Assembly: GCA_010093605.1 (NCBI GenBank)
Contig: MU004182.1
Coordinates: forward strand, 192,368-256,367
Reading direction: 5' to 3'
Length of the DNA stretch: 64,000 bases
DNA from: Lophium mytilinum
Taxonomy: Eukaryota > Ascomycota > Dothideomycetes > Mytilinidiales > Mytilinidiaceae
A program made the position numbers and the translations under genes. The notes under the pieces are model-generated. The model ran no database searches. It worked only from the letters and a program-made list of their open reading frames with translations, and was not told where the DNA came from. Below, piece after piece: positions 23,509-34,300 of the stretch (positions are counted from its first letter, which is position 1; each line of letters opens with the position of its first letter).

Positions 23509-25815
23509 ATGGCCGCAGACGCTGTCGATACTCAAGTGCGCCAAACCAGCCAAGAACTCACTCCCACAACAGATCGCGTAGCCATCGACACCGAGTCGCC
23601 CCCAAACAGCCGCGAACCTACTCCCACGAAGGACCCTGCAACCATCGACGCCGACCCGTGCGCTGACCAACTCGTTGCCCATGACGGGGTGAATTTCACA
23701 ACCATTAAGGAGGGGCTAGCATATATTCTCGTACCGCAGGGTACCCCGACCTCCACCGATCCTAAAGCCCCGAAGGAAGATGCCGACAAGCAGTCCGTCT
23801 TCTACAATCCCATTCAACAATTCAATCGCGACCTGAGCGTGCTGGCAATAAGGGCATTTGGAGAAGATTTTGTGGCGGCTCAGAAGCTGAGGAAGGAGGC
23901 CGAACATAACAAGCCAGCGAATAAGAGGAAGTGGGATAAGAAAAGGCAGAAGAAGAAGGAATTGAAGAATCTAGGGAGGAAGGGTGAGAACGAAGAGATT
24001 GGTCCACAAAGCCCGACTAAGAAGAGGAGGATTGAGGGAAGTGGAGAACAGGTGGAAGTCACGGATGGTAGAATTCATGAGCTTGGAGCCCTGATGCCAG
24101 ACCAAGAAGAAATGGAAATCGACATCATTGTAGATAAACCTGAAGCTGCTTCTCACGAAAAAGAAGTTCTCCCATCCAGCACCGAAAATGCAGTGGTACA
24201 GGTACCTACCAATTCTGCCCCTGGTGAGATACCGCAGATGTTCGGCGAAGGGTCGAAAGGTGATGTTATTGCGGGAAATGCGAATCCGACAGACCAGCTA
24301 GCTCCGCCAAACAGCGCCGTACCAGGACTAAATGGCAACACACCACCACCAAAACCCGATATCCGAATTCTGGACGCCCTTTCAGCCACAGGTCTACGAG
24401 CGCTGCGCTATGCGCAAGAATTCCCCTTCGCAACCGCAGTCACCGCCAATGACATGTCCCAAAAGGCGACTGCATCCATTGCTCTTAATGTGAAGCACAA
24501 CAAATTAGAGGACAAGATTACTCCGAACACAGGAAATGCCATTGCCCACATGTACAGCTTCGTTGGGACGAAAGGCTACGATGTTATTGACCTAGATCCA
24601 TACGGCACCGCAGCACCATTCCTAGACTCAGCACTCCAAGCTCTCACCCATGGCGGCCTTCTCTGTGTGACCTGCACTGACTCCGGCGTCTTTGCATCCA
24701 CTGGCTACCTCGAGAAGACCTACTCCCAATACGGTGGTCTCCCAATCAAAGGCTTCCACTCCCACGAAGGCGGTCTACGCTTGATACTGCATGCCATCGC
24801 CACATCAGCGGCAAGATACGGTATGGCCACCGAGCCTCTTCTCTCCCTCTCAATCGACTACTACGCGCGCGTGTTCGTCCGCGTACGTCGATCCCCCGCA
24901 GAAGTCAAATTTCTGGCAGGCAAGCAAATGCTCGTCTACAGTTGCGATGCGGGATGTGGTGCATGGCAGACCCAGTTCCTCGCCCGCAACATACCGCGCG
25001 AAAACAAGGACGGTAGTTTATACTACAAGCACTCCTTCGCGCAAGCGCCCTCCGCCTCACCTTTCTGCGAACATTGCGGGACGAAGACTCACCTTTCTGG
25101 TCCCATGTATGGCGGGCCCCTCCACAACCCCGCCTTCATCGAACGAATCCTTGACTTCCTCCCTCATATCGACAAGGAGACGTACGCCACGACCGCGCGA
25201 ATAGAGGGGATGCTACAGACCGCGTACGAAGAGACTCTAGTCGACGCACCGGTAGTCTCGAAACGGGGGAAGCCAACCAAGGACTCGGAAACCGCCGAAA
25301 ATAAGACTGCGGACACGGACTTGTATTCTTCTTCCATCCCGAAAATGGACCCCGCGCAAATCGACCATCACCCCTTCTTCTTCACCCCCTCCAATCTCTC
25401 CAAAGTCATCCATTGCCAAGCTCCTCCGGACGCCGCCATTCGTGGCGCCTTGCGAAATGCCGGCTTTAGAGCTACGCGATCCCATTGCAAGCCGGGCACG
25501 ATTCGTACAGATGCGAGCTGGAAGGATTTGTGGCACATCATGCGCGAGTGGGTCAAGCAGAAGGCACCGGTGAGGAAGGGAGCGTTAAGTGAGGGGAGTG
25601 CGGGGTGGAAGATTTTGAGATTAGGGGAGGGTGAAGCAGAGAGAGCGAGAGACGGGGACGGTGAAGGAGAACAGGAGGATGGTGGTAAAGGAGAAGGAGG
25701 GCAGAGATACAAGGTTGTTTTCGATGAGAAGCTGGGCAGGGACGAGGGGCCAAAGTTGATGCGGTATCAGATCAATCCGAGAGCGAATTGGGGGCCGATG
25801 AATCGGGCGAAGTAA
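23509..25815 (+). CDS. TRM1: tRNA (guanine(26)-N2)-dimethyltransferase
   Basis: Single exon, 768 residues. The N-terminus has the Trm1 signature: FTTIKEGLAYILVP, then SVFYNPIQQFNRDLSVLAIR. The SAM-binding Rossmann core follows: RILDALSATGLRALRYA (motif I), TANDMSQKA and YDVIDLDPYGTAAPF (catalytic DPYG motif). Next are GGLLCVTCTDSGVF and FVRVRRSP. A Cys pair (CDAGCGAW, then CEHCGTKT) forms the zinc-binding insert. It dimethylates G26 of most tRNAs in nucleus and mitochondria. A lysine-rich insert (NKPANKRKWDKKRQKKK) could serve as nuclear localisation signal. The C-terminus is Gly/Glu-rich and ends NPRANWGPMNRAK. Confidence 0.96.
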   Translation: MAADAVDTQVRQTSQELTPTTDRVAIDTESPPNSREPTPTKDPATIDADPCADQLVAHDGVNFTTIKEGLAYILVPQGTPTSTDPKAPKEDADKQSVFYNPIQQFNRDLSVLAIRAFGEDFVAAQKLRKEAEHNKPANKRKWDKKRQKKKELKNLGRKGENEEIGPQSPTKKRRIEGSGEQVEVTDGRIHELGALMPDQEEMEIDIIVDKPEAASHEKEVLPSSTENAVVQVPTNSAPGEIPQMFGEGSKGDVIAGNANPTDQLAPPNSAVPGLNGNTPPPKPDIRILDALSATGLRALRYAQEFPFATAVTANDMSQKATASIALNVKHNKLEDKITPNTGNAIAHMYSFVGTKGYDVIDLDPYGTAAPFLDSALQALTHGGLLCVTCTDSGVFASTGYLEKTYSQYGGLPIKGFHSHEGGLRLILHAIATSAARYGMATEPLLSLSIDYYARVFVRVRRSPAEVKFLAGKQMLVYSCDAGCGAWQTQFLARNIPRENKDGSLYYKHSFAQAPSASPFCEHCGTKTHLSGPMYGGPLHNPAFIERILDFLPHIDKETYATTARIEGMLQTAYEETLVDAPVVSKRGKPTKDSETAENKTADTDLYSSSIPKMDPAQIDHHPFFFTPSNLSKVIHCQAPPDAAIRGALRNAGFRATRSHCKPGTIRTDASWKDLWHIMREWVKQKAPVRKGALSEGSAGWKILRLGEGEAERARDGDGEGEQEDGGKGEGGQRYKVVFDEKLGRDEGPKLMRYQINPRANWGPMNRAK

Positions 25816-26880
25816 GGTTGATCTAAGGTCATTTGGGATTGAGGCTAAGTAGCCTCTATATGACCAACGCGGATGAGTCGTGGATAAACCATTATGCCGC
25901 AGGAGCTTAAGAAGACGACGAACTCACTTATACTGCTTGGCTCCAATCCTGTTCACTCGACAGCACTGTAAGGAGCAGCCCAGCCAGTAAGAAGACAGTC
26001 ATCAAGAGGCAGTCCAATTTCCACTACTTGAAACTTGACATCATGCTTTTAAAAAGTCGCACCCGCTAGTCTGGCTTCACAAGTATATTCAGAGGTAGCA
26101 AAAGGCATATGCACATAGTCTGATTCCCAGTATATAGAACGTGACATCCAACTTTCAGAATCTTGCACCTGCTAGACTGGCTTCACATGTATATCGGATC
26201 TGTCAAAACGCTAAAATACGCAGTCTAATTTTAGATGCGTGAGGAATTCTATTATAAATCAGGACTTAATAAACTTACGTCCAATCCGCGGTGTATAGAA
26301 CTTGACATTGCAGTTTCACGATTTCAGTTAGTCCAGGGGCGCTTTTGGGGGTATATGGGGTGCAATTGGTTCGCCAAGTAGGACCAATCTGGCCATATGT
26401 GAGTGTGCGCAGACCTCGTGACCTATCGCTGTCAGGGGTGGCCTGAAGAGCTATCAGCCTTGTCAAGATTGTCACTTCCCAGTGTTCGGATAGGGAGCGG
26501 TGCTAAATAAGTGAGGAGCTATAGGGTATATAAGAGGCCGAGCTCGGAGCTTCCTCCATCACTTCTACCTTCCACTTTCTTTGGCACCTGCTTGATGATG
26601 CCAGGACCGCCTTCGGACCGCAGACACCTGCCAACGACTGCTCACGATACCTTCCGATTGCGGCCGCCAAGCTGTGCGACTATATCTACCTCCTCCATCG
26701 CACCATCCGACTCTCTTCCCTCAGCTTCCATAATCCAATTCTCCTCCACACTCTCATCCGTTTGACAGACCTGATCGAACGTTGAATCCACTCCAACAGT
26801 GCCATCATCCGATTCTCTTCCACACTCTCATCCGTTTGACAAATTCGATCGAACGTTGAAGCCACTCCAACGGTGCCATC
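25816..26880. other. Intergenic, 1,065 bp, with two local repeat families
   Basis: Between TRM1 and the four-TM gene. It holds degenerate direct repeats at about 26032-26330 and a recent 74-bp tandem duplication next to the downstream start codon (both listed separately). No other coding feature is supported. Confidence 0.55.
26032..26330. repeat. Degenerate direct repeats, three partial copies
   Basis: The phrase (A/G)AAC(T/G)TGACAT recurs at about 26032, 26138 and 26298. The first two copies continue in parallel (TTTC/TTTT, then GCACC.GCTAG.CTGGCTTCACA.GTATAT). The third diverges after about 20 bases. Spacing is about 107 and 160 bp. The origin is unknown. Confidence 0.6.
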
Positions 26881-26885
26881 ATGCC
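26738..26885. repeat. 74-bp tandem duplication, two copies
   Basis: The copies start at 26738 and 26812. Both share CTCATCCGTTTGACA, GATCGAACGTTGAA and CCACTCCAAC, with only a few substitutions. The second copy ends exactly at the start codon of the next gene: position 26881-26883 is ATG where the first copy has ATC (26807-26809). Confidence 0.85.
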
Positions 26886-27722
26886 TCCTCGTCGCTCCAA
26901 CCATGAGGTGAATCAAGACGCACGTCGTGTCCTCCTCCGACCCTGGCGGTCCCCCACTGGGTGGGCGTTCTTGAGCGTTCTTCTCTCTTTCCTGGGTGTC
27001 ACATTCGCCGCCGTCGACGCACAGCGTGCCTTGCATAGCGACAAAGGCCTCATGCAGAAGATCCTCACCATGCAATTCGTCATTGCCGTCTTGACCCTTG
27101 TACTGAACCTTCTGCTTCTTGGACTCCACGTCATCCGAGCATTCGAAGTCATGACACGTTTGTACCACTTCCCCTCTCTCTACCTTCGTGGGCTAACTTC
27201 TACCTAGGTAACATGTCGCCGGTTCAAGCCACCTTCCTGTTGCGTACTGTCACCTTGACGCCCCGAAATACCCCACGCCCGCCGTCGCTGGGTCACTTCC
27301 TGCCCAGCACTGGTTACCAATTCACGAACAAGTTCCGCGAAGACTGGGTCACATACGTCAAAATCATCCTTCTCGTCACCAACCTGGCCATGGGGGTCAG
27401 AAGGCTCAACAGAGCCCACGAAGAGTATAGGCCCTGGCTCCACCCAAAGGGTCTCGCCATAAGTGACGCTCGCTGGAACCTGGGATGCGCCGTTCTTCTG
27501 CTCTTTATCACCCTTTTCCTCGTGGGCTTGGATATGTTTAAACTTCTCCATAGGGTGCGTATGGAGAACTGGAAGAAACGCGGTACGTATTGTTCCTCTT
27601 CCGCTCAACCTTACGGTGTTTGAGCCCATATGCTGACGCTCTGTAAAGAAGAAGCAGCCACCGGCCGCAGATCAGCCGCTTCTTCCGAAAGAGCTGTCGG
27701 TAGCCGCCCCCACAGTGACTAG
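26881..27722 (+). CDS. Small four-TM membrane protein, unknown function
   Basis: Three exons: 26881-27157, 27208-27582 and 27649-27722, 241 residues. Hydrophobic segments are GWAFLSVLLSFLGVTFAAV, FVIAVLTLVLNLLLLGLHVI, YVKIILLVTNLAMGV and LGCAVLLLFITLFLVGLDM, giving four likely membrane spans with basic short termini. The C-terminus (TGRRSAASSERAVGSRPHSD) is Ser/Arg-rich. I do not recognise a family. All joints are in frame and use GT-AG introns of 50 and 66 bp, which supports a real gene. The start codon lies at the end of a tandem duplication. The stop is directly followed by a G-rich minisatellite. Confidence 0.68.
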
Positions 27723-27793
27723 GCAGAGGGGTACGCTGAGGGGCACGCAGAGGGGGACACTGAGGGGTACCCTGGGGGAACGGTGAGGGGAGG
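27723..27793 (+). repeat. G-rich 12-bp minisatellite right after a stop codon
   Basis: About six units of the form CTGAGGGGTACG begin at the base after the TAG of the four-TM gene. Four are exactly 12 bp (27723-27770) and the next are slightly degenerate. Each has a run of four or five G, so the plus strand and the transcript could form a G-quadruplex in the 3' UTR. Confidence 0.75.
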
Positions 27794-27926
27794 TCAGGGG
27801 TCTATTATGGGTAAACAATAGGATATTCTGCATGTTCTTTCGGCAGCGTACGAGTGGAGCAGGGGCATGCGGAGGGGCCTTTTATGCCGTAATTAGCAGT
27901 TACTATGCCTCGGCGTCAAACATTCT

Positions 27927-28390
27927 ACACTCGTTCACCACTGTTTGAGGTGCCTCACAATATTTTCAAGATGAGAGAATTCAACCTTTTGAATTACTAT
28001 TAGACTCGTGAAGCCACTCTAGACAGTGTCAGCATGATGTACGCAGATCGGCTTCCAATTCCAACACGCTCGGCATAGCGATCCGGACACTCGTTCACCA
28101 CTGTTTGAGGTGGCTCAAGTATTTTCAATCAGAAAGAATCTCAACATTTTGGACTAACAGTAAACTCGTGAGGCCACTCTAGACAGTGTCAACACGGTGT
28201 ACGCAGATTGAAATTGTATCCGATGTGTCCGACTTCCAATTCAAACACGCTCGGCACATCAATCCGTACACTCGTTCACCACTGTTTGAGGTGCCTCACA
28301 GTTCCGAATAAAAAAAGGGAAAACAGACAATTTAGACTACCGGTAGCCTCACGAGGCTACTCCAGACAGTGTCAACATGGCGTACAGAAC
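27927..28390. repeat. Three tandem ~160-bp repeats ending at the stop codon of the giant gene
   Basis: Copies begin at 27927, 28087 and 28268 with ACTCGTTCACCACTGTTTGA. Each continues to a second conserved block containing CCAGACAGTGTCAACA or CTAGACAGTGTCAGCA and GTACGCAGA or GTACAGA. CACTGT in the first block and ACAGTG in the second are complementary, so each unit could fold into a hairpin with TGAGGTGCCTCA as an inner palindrome. The last copy ends a few bases before 28393, so the array occupies the 3' UTR/terminator of the giant gene. Confidence 0.82.
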
Positions 28391-28392
28391 CT

Positions 28393-31300
28393 TCACGCGC
28401 GCCTCTCAGGCCCATCATCCGGCCTCCCATCCCATTCAGACTCCTCATCCGGCTCAACACAATACCCGCCACCGCTCTCCGCAGTCGGCGTGGTAGGCAT
28501 ACCCGTGATACCGGTCGGTATGTTCGTCGTGAAACTCCACGTATACGGCGGGAAACAGAGCGAGCTTGTCCGGACATGCGCCCTAGTGGAGCGCGTTGTG
28601 ACCGGGCCAACGCAGTAGCCTCCGCCGCTTCCTGCGGTCGGTGTGGGAGGGACACCTGTTATGCCGGAGGGGATGTCGGATGCGAAGCTCCAGGTGTATG
28701 GAGAGAAACAGAGAGAAGAAGTTTCGATCGCGGAGATGGTGGTGAGGGTGGGGCGGTGGTGAGTTGGGCGAGGCGGGGGTCTATGTCCTTCATCAGGCCC
28801 TTCTCCGTTGTCTTCGGGCCACTCCGTCACGGTTACGGTTTTTCCGGAGATGTAACATGGTTTGGAGTACGATACGGGGGTTGGCTTAGGAGTGATGACG
28901 GGAGGATGAGGGCGTTCGCAGAAGCCGTAGTCGGATTGGCAGCCTCTATCGCAGGCAAAGGGGGTGTTGCCACTGGCATGAGGTCAGTGTCAAGGTCTGG
29001 CAGCGGAAGGAAGGTATCTTACCATCGGCCATCTGGGCCACAGCATCTTCCGAACTTCGATCCCTTGCAAGTAAATCCTCTATGTTCTCCGCATGTCCCG
29101 TCCGGCGAGATGGGATTCGAAGGTGGTGTGACGGGCCGGGGCGGTTCGCAGGCGCCGAAACGAGGTTGGCATAGTTCGCCGCAAGCGAAGTCATTGTTGC
29201 CGCTGTAGTAAGGAGTTGGCAGTCAGAATGAGAATGAATGAATAGTGGGGAAGGGGTGGTTTTACCAATGACCATCTCTGCTACAGCATCTTCCAAATGG
29301 CGATCCTTTGCATGTATAGCCCCTACGGCCTCCGCATGTCCCGTCTGGCGAGATCGAGCCTGGTGGTAGGTTTGGTGTTGGCGAAGGTTCGTTTTCACAG
29401 CTCTTCTTTCCTCCTTTGATGTAGCAGGTCGAGAAAGATGAGGATGATGGGCTGGCTACCACTCCAAACGGCGAAGTTTCAGAGCTAGAATAGACAGAGG
29501 ATGATATACTAGAAGATGTCGATATTGCAGAGCGAGAATAGACGGAGGAGTCTATACTAGAAGATGTTGATGTTGCAGAGGGAACATTAGAGCTGCTAGG
29601 CGAAGGACTACTAGCGCTGGCAGAAGGGAGGCTGGTGGGCGGCGGGGCCTCTGAAGATACCGGGCTTGGGATTGAGCATGGAACCTTCATCATGCCCCCG
29701 CTAGACCGTTGAGATGTGGTTTGTCCAATAGCGCTCCTCAATGTACAAGAACCCATCGTATATGTGAAGTCGACACACTCACTCATTCCTGCGCACTGGA
29801 CTTGACAGTCTGAGAACGTTGTACGAGTTGGGGCACTTAGAACGGTCCCTGAATGAATGACTCCGCAGTACGCACGGAAACAGACATCCGAGTATTGATA
29901 CACTTGGCCGTCTTGGACTCCATTACAGGTAAGTGGCAGCGGAGATGACGACTGAACAAGCGCGGATGTTGTAATAGTGCTTGATGTAGAGCTTGGACTT
30001 GACGGAGTGGCAGAGGAACTCGCTGTGGGTGGTGGCTGTGAGCTAGTTGAAACTACCACGGTTGAGCTTGTCGGCGATGAGACCACACCACCTGGAGACG
30101 CTACGGAAGAGCTTCTAGTGGATGAAAGAGAGGCACTCAGCGTGCTTGTCGATACGGTGACTGGAGAAGGCGAGAGCGGATTGCTAGCTATGGTTGATAG
30201 TGACGAGGAGCTTGATGTTACCGGTGTAGTCGTAGGAGAGAATGGTGGCGAGCTTGAGCCGATTAACAACCGCGCTGCACAAGCCCCAGGCTGATTCCGC
30301 GACATGCCCAAAGCGCTCTTCATCTGACAGGATGAGCTCATGCTGGTATACTGGACACCCACACAGTTCCGAGCATTTCGACAAGTAGAAATGCATCCAG
30401 AGAAAGAGAGGCCTCCCATCGCTTGGCCTAGATTTCCATAGGGACCGCCCATGTAGCTGGTGTTGCACTCGACGGTAAAGTCGGATCCGGTATCCGAGTA
30501 TCCTTGACTAAGGCCGCAACAGGAGGCTGGACTGGGGCTACCAGAGAGGGTGGAGGATGAAGATGACGCTCCAGACTGTACACTCGTGGGACCACCTAGT
30601 GTCGGCGAGCCTGGTGACGAGCTGAAGGAAGATGGTATTGACGGAGTTATGACTGACCCAGAAGCCGGCAGTGAGCTTGGAAGCACGGACGAGCTTGAAA
30701 TCACGGACGAGCTTGAAATCACGGACGAGCTTGGAAGCCTAGATGACGATGACGATGAAGATGCGGACGATTGTGAGCTTGAAGCACTAGATGACGATGG
30801 CAGCGACGCTAATGGTGAGCTTGTGGCCTCGGGGGAAAATGAGCTTGGAGCTGTAAGCGAAGATGGCAGCGACACTGATGGAGAGCTCGATTCTGCTAAA
30901 GATAATGTTGTGCTCGTGGCTATAGGAGAAGACGGTGAGGCTGAGACAACGGGAGAAGCTGACGAGCTCAGAGTGACAGAAGAAGACGACGAGTTTGCCA
31001 CAGCCGATGACGGCGAGGACAGACTTAGTGCCGTAGACGACAGCGGGGAAGCAATTGATGGTGAGGTCGAAGGCACGGTGGAAGATAGCGACGCGATCGA
31101 TGCCGAGCTTAGAGCCGATGGACTTGACAAAGTCAACGAGTCTGACAGTGAGCTGGGTAGCCCAGACGAGGAAGTTGGAGCAAGCGAGGATGAACTTGAG
31201 CCAAATACCCTCCTTGCCGCACAGGCCCCTGGTTGATTGGCTGGAGTGGCAATAGTATTCTTGTATGAGCAAGTTGAGCTTGAAGGTCCTTGGTTGCCAG

Positions 31301-34300
31301 ACGTGAACTGAACGACCACACAGCCATCTGTGGTGCTGCATCCGGCTACACAATTGGCGAAGGTAAGACCACGCACGGTTCTGATGTTTTGACCTGGATG
31401 ACTGGCGTTGCATTCAACGATATAATCAGATCCGGCAGCTGTGAAGGGTCCTTCATCGAGGCCGCAACAGGTAGCGCTACTGGGACTAGGGATCGACGGG
31501 GCAGATGAGGTTGATGCACTTGATGAGCTGCTGGCTCCCAATGCCGTTGAGGGTTGAGAAGATGATACTGAGATACTGCTTGGGGAACTTCCAGGTGCCG
31601 CCGATGTGAGAGTTGAAGACGACGCTGCTGGGGTTGAAGATGGCGAACTAGTAGAGGCGGAGACACTACTGCTCAAGCTCGTGGATGTTGATGGTGGGAG
31701 ATTGCTTGGGGAGCTCCCAGGTGCCACCGATGTGAGAGTTGACGACGTTGCTGCTGAACTTGAAGAAGGCAGACTTGTAGACATCGAGGCAGTGCTTGTG
31801 GAAGGTGAGAGTACGATACTGCTTGGCGAGCTCCCGGGAGCTAGCGATGTGAGACTTGACGACGACGCTGCTGAACTTGAAGATAGCAGACTTGCAGACG
31901 TCGAGGCAGTGCTTGTGGAAGGTGAGAGTACGACACTGTTTGGCGAGCTCCCGGGTGCCAGCGATGTGAGACTTGACGACGACGCTGCTGAACTTGAAGA
32001 TGGCAGACTTGACAACGACACTGCTGAAGTTGAAGATTGCAGACTTGTAGAGACGGGAACACTGCTGCTGATGCTCGCGGATGGTGATGCTGGGCTACTG
32101 GGTCCGCTGGTAGAGATGGTTGTGGCCGGCGAAGCCGGAGAATTACTTGGAGAGATTGAACCACCAAGCCCGCTTGATAAACTACTCGATGATGATGAAG
32201 CTGGCGATGAGCTCGGGGAATTCGCTGGTGGCGAACTTGGGGAGTTGCTTGGAGAAGCTGAGCTACTGGATCTGCTAGATAAAGAGCTTGGAGAAGTTAG
32301 GGGGCCGGGTCCGCTCGATGAAATGCTCGCTGGTGGTGAAGCTGACAGATTGCTTGAAGAAAATGGGCTACTGGGTGCGCTAGATGAGTTAGTTGGCGGC
32401 GGCGGTGTTGACGAGATGCCTGGAGAGGTTGGGCCACCGGGTCCACTTGATGGACTGCTTGTTGGCGGCAAAGTTGAAGAAGCGCTCGGAGAAGTTGGCC
32501 CACTGGAAAAGCTTGATGAGTTGCTTGCTAGTGGAGATGTTGGCAGGTAGCTTAAAGAAATTGAACTACTGGATCCGCTTGATGAACTACTTATTGGCGG
32601 CAAAGCTGAAGAAGCGCTCGGAGAAGTTGGCCCACTGGAAAAGCTTGATGAGTTGCTTGCTGGTGGCGATGTTGGCGAGTAACTTAAAGAAATTGAAATA
32701 CTGGATCCGCTTGATGCACTACTTGTTGACGGCAAAGCTGATGAAGTGCTCGTAGAGCTCGCTGGTGGCGATGTTGGCGAGTTGCTCGAAGAAGTTGAAC
32801 CACTGGATCCGCTCGATAGACTAGTTATTGGCGACAGAGCTGATGAAGTGCTCGTAAAACCCGCGGGTTGAGATGGTGACAAGTTGCTCGAAGAAGCTGA
32901 GTCGCTGAGTCCACTAGACGAACTACTTGACAGTGATGAAGCTGGAGAATTGCTTAGAGACACTGAGCTACTGCTTACGCTGGTAGGACTACTCGACGCG
33001 GCTACAGATGGCGTATTTCCTGGCAAATTGACACTACTTGAATTACCGGGAGCTGATGTTGCCAGTGATATAGTCCCTGATGTGGTGGTTATTGCAGTCG
33101 TGATACTGGGTACTTGGCTTGTAGCACTTGTTGTGCTGGTCACTGAGCTTGATGAAGGCTCTTCGACCTTTTGGAAGAATGCTGCCGGCGTCTCATCAAT
33201 AGTGGGAGGTCCCTTCGTATATCTCTTAAGGGTACAAAGCCTATCTTGAGTATAGACGACACCAACGCACATAACGTTGGCTGCACAGGCACCTAAACAT
33301 GATGACAGTGGGACATTTGTCATGTTTGCAATGTCCGTGGTAGGATCGGTATAGGTTGCGTTACAGTTCGGTTGGAAGCAAACACCTCCTTGACAGTAGC
33401 TCTGCCCTTCGGCATATCCAAAGCAGCTTGTGACTGTGGGGGATGCGCTGAAGCTTGCGGAAGATGTGGTTATTGAGGGGGATGATGAGACACTGGAATT
33501 GGTCGAGGATTGTTCGAATGATAACGGTGAAGATGTCGCAGTTGACGGTGGAGAAGACGCTGGACTAGAAGAAGTTGAGGACCCAGACAGCGCCGAGCTG
33601 ATCGCACTACTTTCATCTAGAGATGATAGACTCGATGTAGCTGTCGGGCCTTGGGGCGGAGAGGAGGAAAGGCCAAGAGATGATTGCGAACTTGAGAACT
33701 CAGACAAGGTACCTAAGAGGCTGTCTGAAGAACCAAGGCTTGCTGATAGCGATAGGCTTGCTGAGGATGAGCTTGATGTAGTTGTTGCACTTTGTGATGG
33801 AGAGGAGGAGCTGCTAAGTTGCGACTGTGAGCTCGAGACGCTGCTCGAAGAGCCAAAGCTTGCCGATGGCGACAGGCTTGCTGATGTCGATAGGCTTCCC
33901 GAAGATGAACTCGATGTAGCTGTTGCATTTTGCGATGGAGAGGAGGAGCTGCTAAGTTGTGACTGTGAGCTCGAGAGGCTACCCGAAGAGCTAAGGCTTG
34001 CCGATGACGAAAGACTCCCTGAATCTGAATTCGATGTAGCTGTCGGACCTTGCGGCGCGGACGGAGAGCTGCCTGGAGATGATTGCGAGCTCAAAAGGCT
34101 AGACAAGGTACTGGACAGACTACCTGAAAAGCTAAGGCTTGCTGATGCCGATGGGCTTCCCGAGGATAGACTTGATGCTGTTGTCGCACCTTGTGATGCG
34201 GATGGAGAGCTACCATTAGATGATAGCAAGCTCAAGGGGCTAGAGAAGGGGGTCGTGAAGCTGTCCGAAGAGTTAAAGCTTAAAGTCAGCGATGGGCTTT

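Noticed and set aside
28369-29208. 279-codon plus-strand frame
   Set aside because: Arg-rich shadow of the CBM18 and C-terminal exons of the giant gene.
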